DNA from: Marinobacter lipolyticus
Lineage (GTDB): Bacteria > Pseudomonadota > Gammaproteobacteria > Pseudomonadales > Oleiphilaceae
Length of the DNA stretch: 64,000 nt
Direction: 5' to 3'
Assembly: GCF_018424605.1 (NCBI RefSeq)
Contig: NZ_QTKT01000001.1
Location: 248,001-312,000 of the forward strand
Positions 62,349 to 64,000 of the stretch are shown here, piece by piece; position 1 is the stretch's first letter, and each line of letters starts with the position of its first letter. The translations under genes were made by a program, and so were the position numbers. The notes beneath the pieces were generated by a model. It was not told the origin of the DNA and ran no database searches. It saw nothing but the letters and a program-made list of their open reading frames with translations.

Positions 62349-63838
62349 CCCAGGCCCACTCCCGGCCAGGCGTTCTTTCCCGTCGCCGAGCGGGGGTGCT
62401 GCTGCACCCGACCTGCCTGCCTTCGGAACACGGCGTTCTGGGGCGCAGCGGGCGTCGGTTTCTGGATTTCATGGCCGAAGCCGGGCTGTCGGTGTGGCAA
62501 ACGTTGCCCCTGGGGCCGACCCACGCCGATCTATCGCCTTATCAGTCGTTGTCTGCCCACGCTGGCAATCAGGATCTTATCGACCTTGAGGAGCTGTTAT
62601 ACGCCGGCCTTGTGTTCGAAAACGAGCTGGTCAGCAATGGCGACCAGCTTCGCCGTCAGACGCTTTTTGAGAGGGCCTGTGAGCGCTTTTTCAGTGGCAC
62701 CGAGGACCGGTTTCAGGGCCCTACACTGGCTGAATTCGAAGCCTTCCGCCTCGCCAATGAATCCTGGCTCGGGGATTACTGCCTGTTCTGCGCCATTCGT
62801 GAAGAGTACCCGGGGTGCAACTGGCTGTCCTGGCCTGCGGAATTGCGGGATCGCGATGCAACCGTGCTGGACCAGTTTTCCAGCGCTCATGCCGCCAGCC
62901 TGCGCCGGCTTCAGTTCGAACAGTTTCTGTTCGACCACCAATGGCAACGGTTGCGTGAATACGCCCATCAACGTGGGATTGTGCTGTTCGGTGATATCCC
63001 TATTTTCGTGGCCCACGACAGCGCAGATGTCTGGGCCTCGCCCGATCTGTTCAAACTGGATCAGAAAGGGGAGCCGCTGTTCGTCGCCGGGGTGCCACCG
63101 GATTATTTCTCTCCCGACGGCCAGCATTGGGGCAATCCCGTCTACGACTGGGGGGTCATGGCCGAAGACAATTACCAATGGTGGATGTCCCGGCTGGACA
63201 CACAACGGCGTTGTTTCGATCTGATCCGGATTGACCACTTTCGCGGGCTTCACGCCTACTGGGAAATTCCCGCGGCGAACCCGGCGCCGATCAACGGTTA
63301 CTGGGTGCCGGGCCCGGGCGCGGCGTTTCTCGACGCCTGCTTTCAGCGTTTTCCGGATTTGCCGCTGGTGGCCGAGAACCTCGGCATCATTGGTGACGAG
63401 GTCGAAGCGCTTCGCCACCGTTACCGGTTACCGGGCATGACCGTGCTTCAGTTCGGCTTCGACGGCAGTTCCGCCAACCCCCATCTGAGCCATAACCACC
63501 GGCGACGGGATCTGGTGTATTCCGGTACCCACGACAACGACACCACACTCGGCTGGTACCAGAGCCTGGATGACCATACCCGCGCCTACGTGGATGCGTA
63601 TTTCGGCCATTCCAGCGACCCCATGCCGTGGCCGGTTATTCGCACGGCGTTCCAGTCGGTTAGTCAGCTGGCGATGATTCCCTTGCAGGATTTTCTTGGT
63701 CTCGATAGCCGTGGGCGTTTCAACACGCCCGGAACCACCGTTGAGAACTGGTGCTGGAAACTAAATTGGCAGCAATGCCCAACGGGCCTTGCAGAGCGCA
63801 TTCGCGACCTGACCCGGCTCTATGGAAGGCTTCCCTGA
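62345..63838 (+). CDS. malQ: 4-alpha-glucanotransferase (GH77)
   Basis: A 497-residue GH77 enzyme. LPSEHGVLGRSGRRFLDFMA and VWQTLPLGPTHADLSPYQSL open the fold. The catalytic site has CFDLIRIDHFRGLHAYWEIP (nucleophile Asp) near residue 300, LPLVAENLGIIGDEVEALRH (acid/base Glu) near 340, and YSGTHDNDTTLGWYQSL with the third Asp. It transfers maltosyl units between glucans. It overlaps the GH57 stop by 4 bp and is the last gene of glgC-GH57-malQ. The length is close to bacterial MalQ of the short, glycogen-linked group. Confidence 0.94.
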   Translation: MTQAHSRPGVLSRRRAGVLLHPTCLPSEHGVLGRSGRRFLDFMAEAGLSVWQTLPLGPTHADLSPYQSLSAHAGNQDLIDLEELLYAGLVFENELVSNGDQLRRQTLFERACERFFSGTEDRFQGPTLAEFEAFRLANESWLGDYCLFCAIREEYPGCNWLSWPAELRDRDATVLDQFSSAHAASLRRLQFEQFLFDHQWQRLREYAHQRGIVLFGDIPIFVAHDSADVWASPDLFKLDQKGEPLFVAGVPPDYFSPDGQHWGNPVYDWGVMAEDNYQWWMSRLDTQRRCFDLIRIDHFRGLHAYWEIPAANPAPINGYWVPGPGAAFLDACFQRFPDLPLVAENLGIIGDEVEALRHRYRLPGMTVLQFGFDGSSANPHLSHNHRRRDLVYSGTHDNDTTLGWYQSLDDHTRAYVDAYFGHSSDPMPWPVIRTAFQSVSQLAMIPLQDFLGLDSRGRFNTPGTTVENWCWKLNWQQCPTGLAERIRDLTRLYGRLP

Positions 63839-64000
63839 TGGGGGATATGTCATCTACTGACACCCGGTTCATGACGATGGATTGCAGGTGGTTAATAGTT
63901 GACCTGAATCAAGAGCGTTCGGAAACCAATGGGGCTATGATCTGCCCAATATTTGTTCAATCTTTACTCAATCTTTACCCACCCGGGTGGCAGATCAGGA
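63839..64000. other. Sequence after malQ to the window end
   Basis: No gene is visible in these 162 bases and no strong terminator is seen within them. The last 60 bases are AT-rich with a repeated TTTAC-type pattern and could be the promoter of a gene beyond the window. Confidence 0.4.

Overview
The window reads as the chromosome of a GC-rich marine gammaproteobacterium, most likely Marinobacter or a close relative. That placement is an inference from gene content and protein style: a divergent etfD/etfBA pair with a fatty-acid-type operator, a cyanide-insensitive-type cydABDC operon, an RssB/RssC regulatory pair, an orphan-type selenium locus with senB and a flavoprotein-SelD fusion, and a complete bacterial glycogen cluster. 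No 16S rRNA gene is present to confirm it.

Layout. 1-5.8 kb: a tightly coupled minus-strand lipid-modification operon (desaturase, NTF2-like, SDR, flavin amine-oxidase-like, the last cut by the window edge), a divergent flavoprotein and an HD phosphohydrolase. 5.9-11.3 kb: rssB-rssC-gpsA-sixA, a radical SAM protein, a DUF1285 protein and a SlyD-type isomerase. 11.4-15.3 kb: a REP inverted pair between two terminators, then ETF-ubiquinone oxidoreductase divergent from etfBA, with a perfect 22-bp palindrome of PsrA type between them. 15.3-24.6 kb: small membrane proteins, a saccharopine-dehydrogenase-like reductase, the cydABDC operon and a methyltransferase.

24.65-30.45 kb: tRNA-Leu(UAA) followed at once by an AT-richer accessory island. 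It carries a two-TM coiled-coil protein, an ImmA/IrrE metallopeptidase and a beta-family protein in one tight run. A sce7726-type nuclease-like gene converges on them with overlapping stop codons. Next come two decayed backbone genes (a frameshifted AlpA/excisionase-like HTH gene and a gene with a frameshift plus a nonsense codon) and a 515-residue protein with homing-endonuclease-like repeats around a possible nuclease core. This island is the best candidate for an uncharacterised defence or genome-conflict system. No integrase and no second att copy were found.

30.45-38 kb returns to host-like genes: a truncated gene, two crotonase paralogues, a Gly-rich lipoprotein, an ABC-2 exporter with a coupled DUF192 protein, and small hypotheticals. 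38.2-45.8 kb is a selenium locus: a PhnCDE-like importer assigned by family to selenate/selenite, divergent senB (selenosugar synthase), and a convergent flavoprotein-SelD fusion translationally coupled to a phasin/HhH protein and a PilZ protein. No senA or selU is visible. 46-53.2 kb has a GNAT-nitrilase fusion, a periplasmic binding protein, a hotdog thioesterase-like protein, recQ, a PlsC-like acyltransferase and an esterase. 53.2-63.8 kb is the glycogen cluster: glgP-glgA-glgB on the minus strand, divergent from glgC-GH57-malQ, which together cover ADP-glucose synthesis, elongation, branching and breakdown.

All coordinates and motifs were read from the sequence by eye. Functional names rest on motif and family recognition without database searches.
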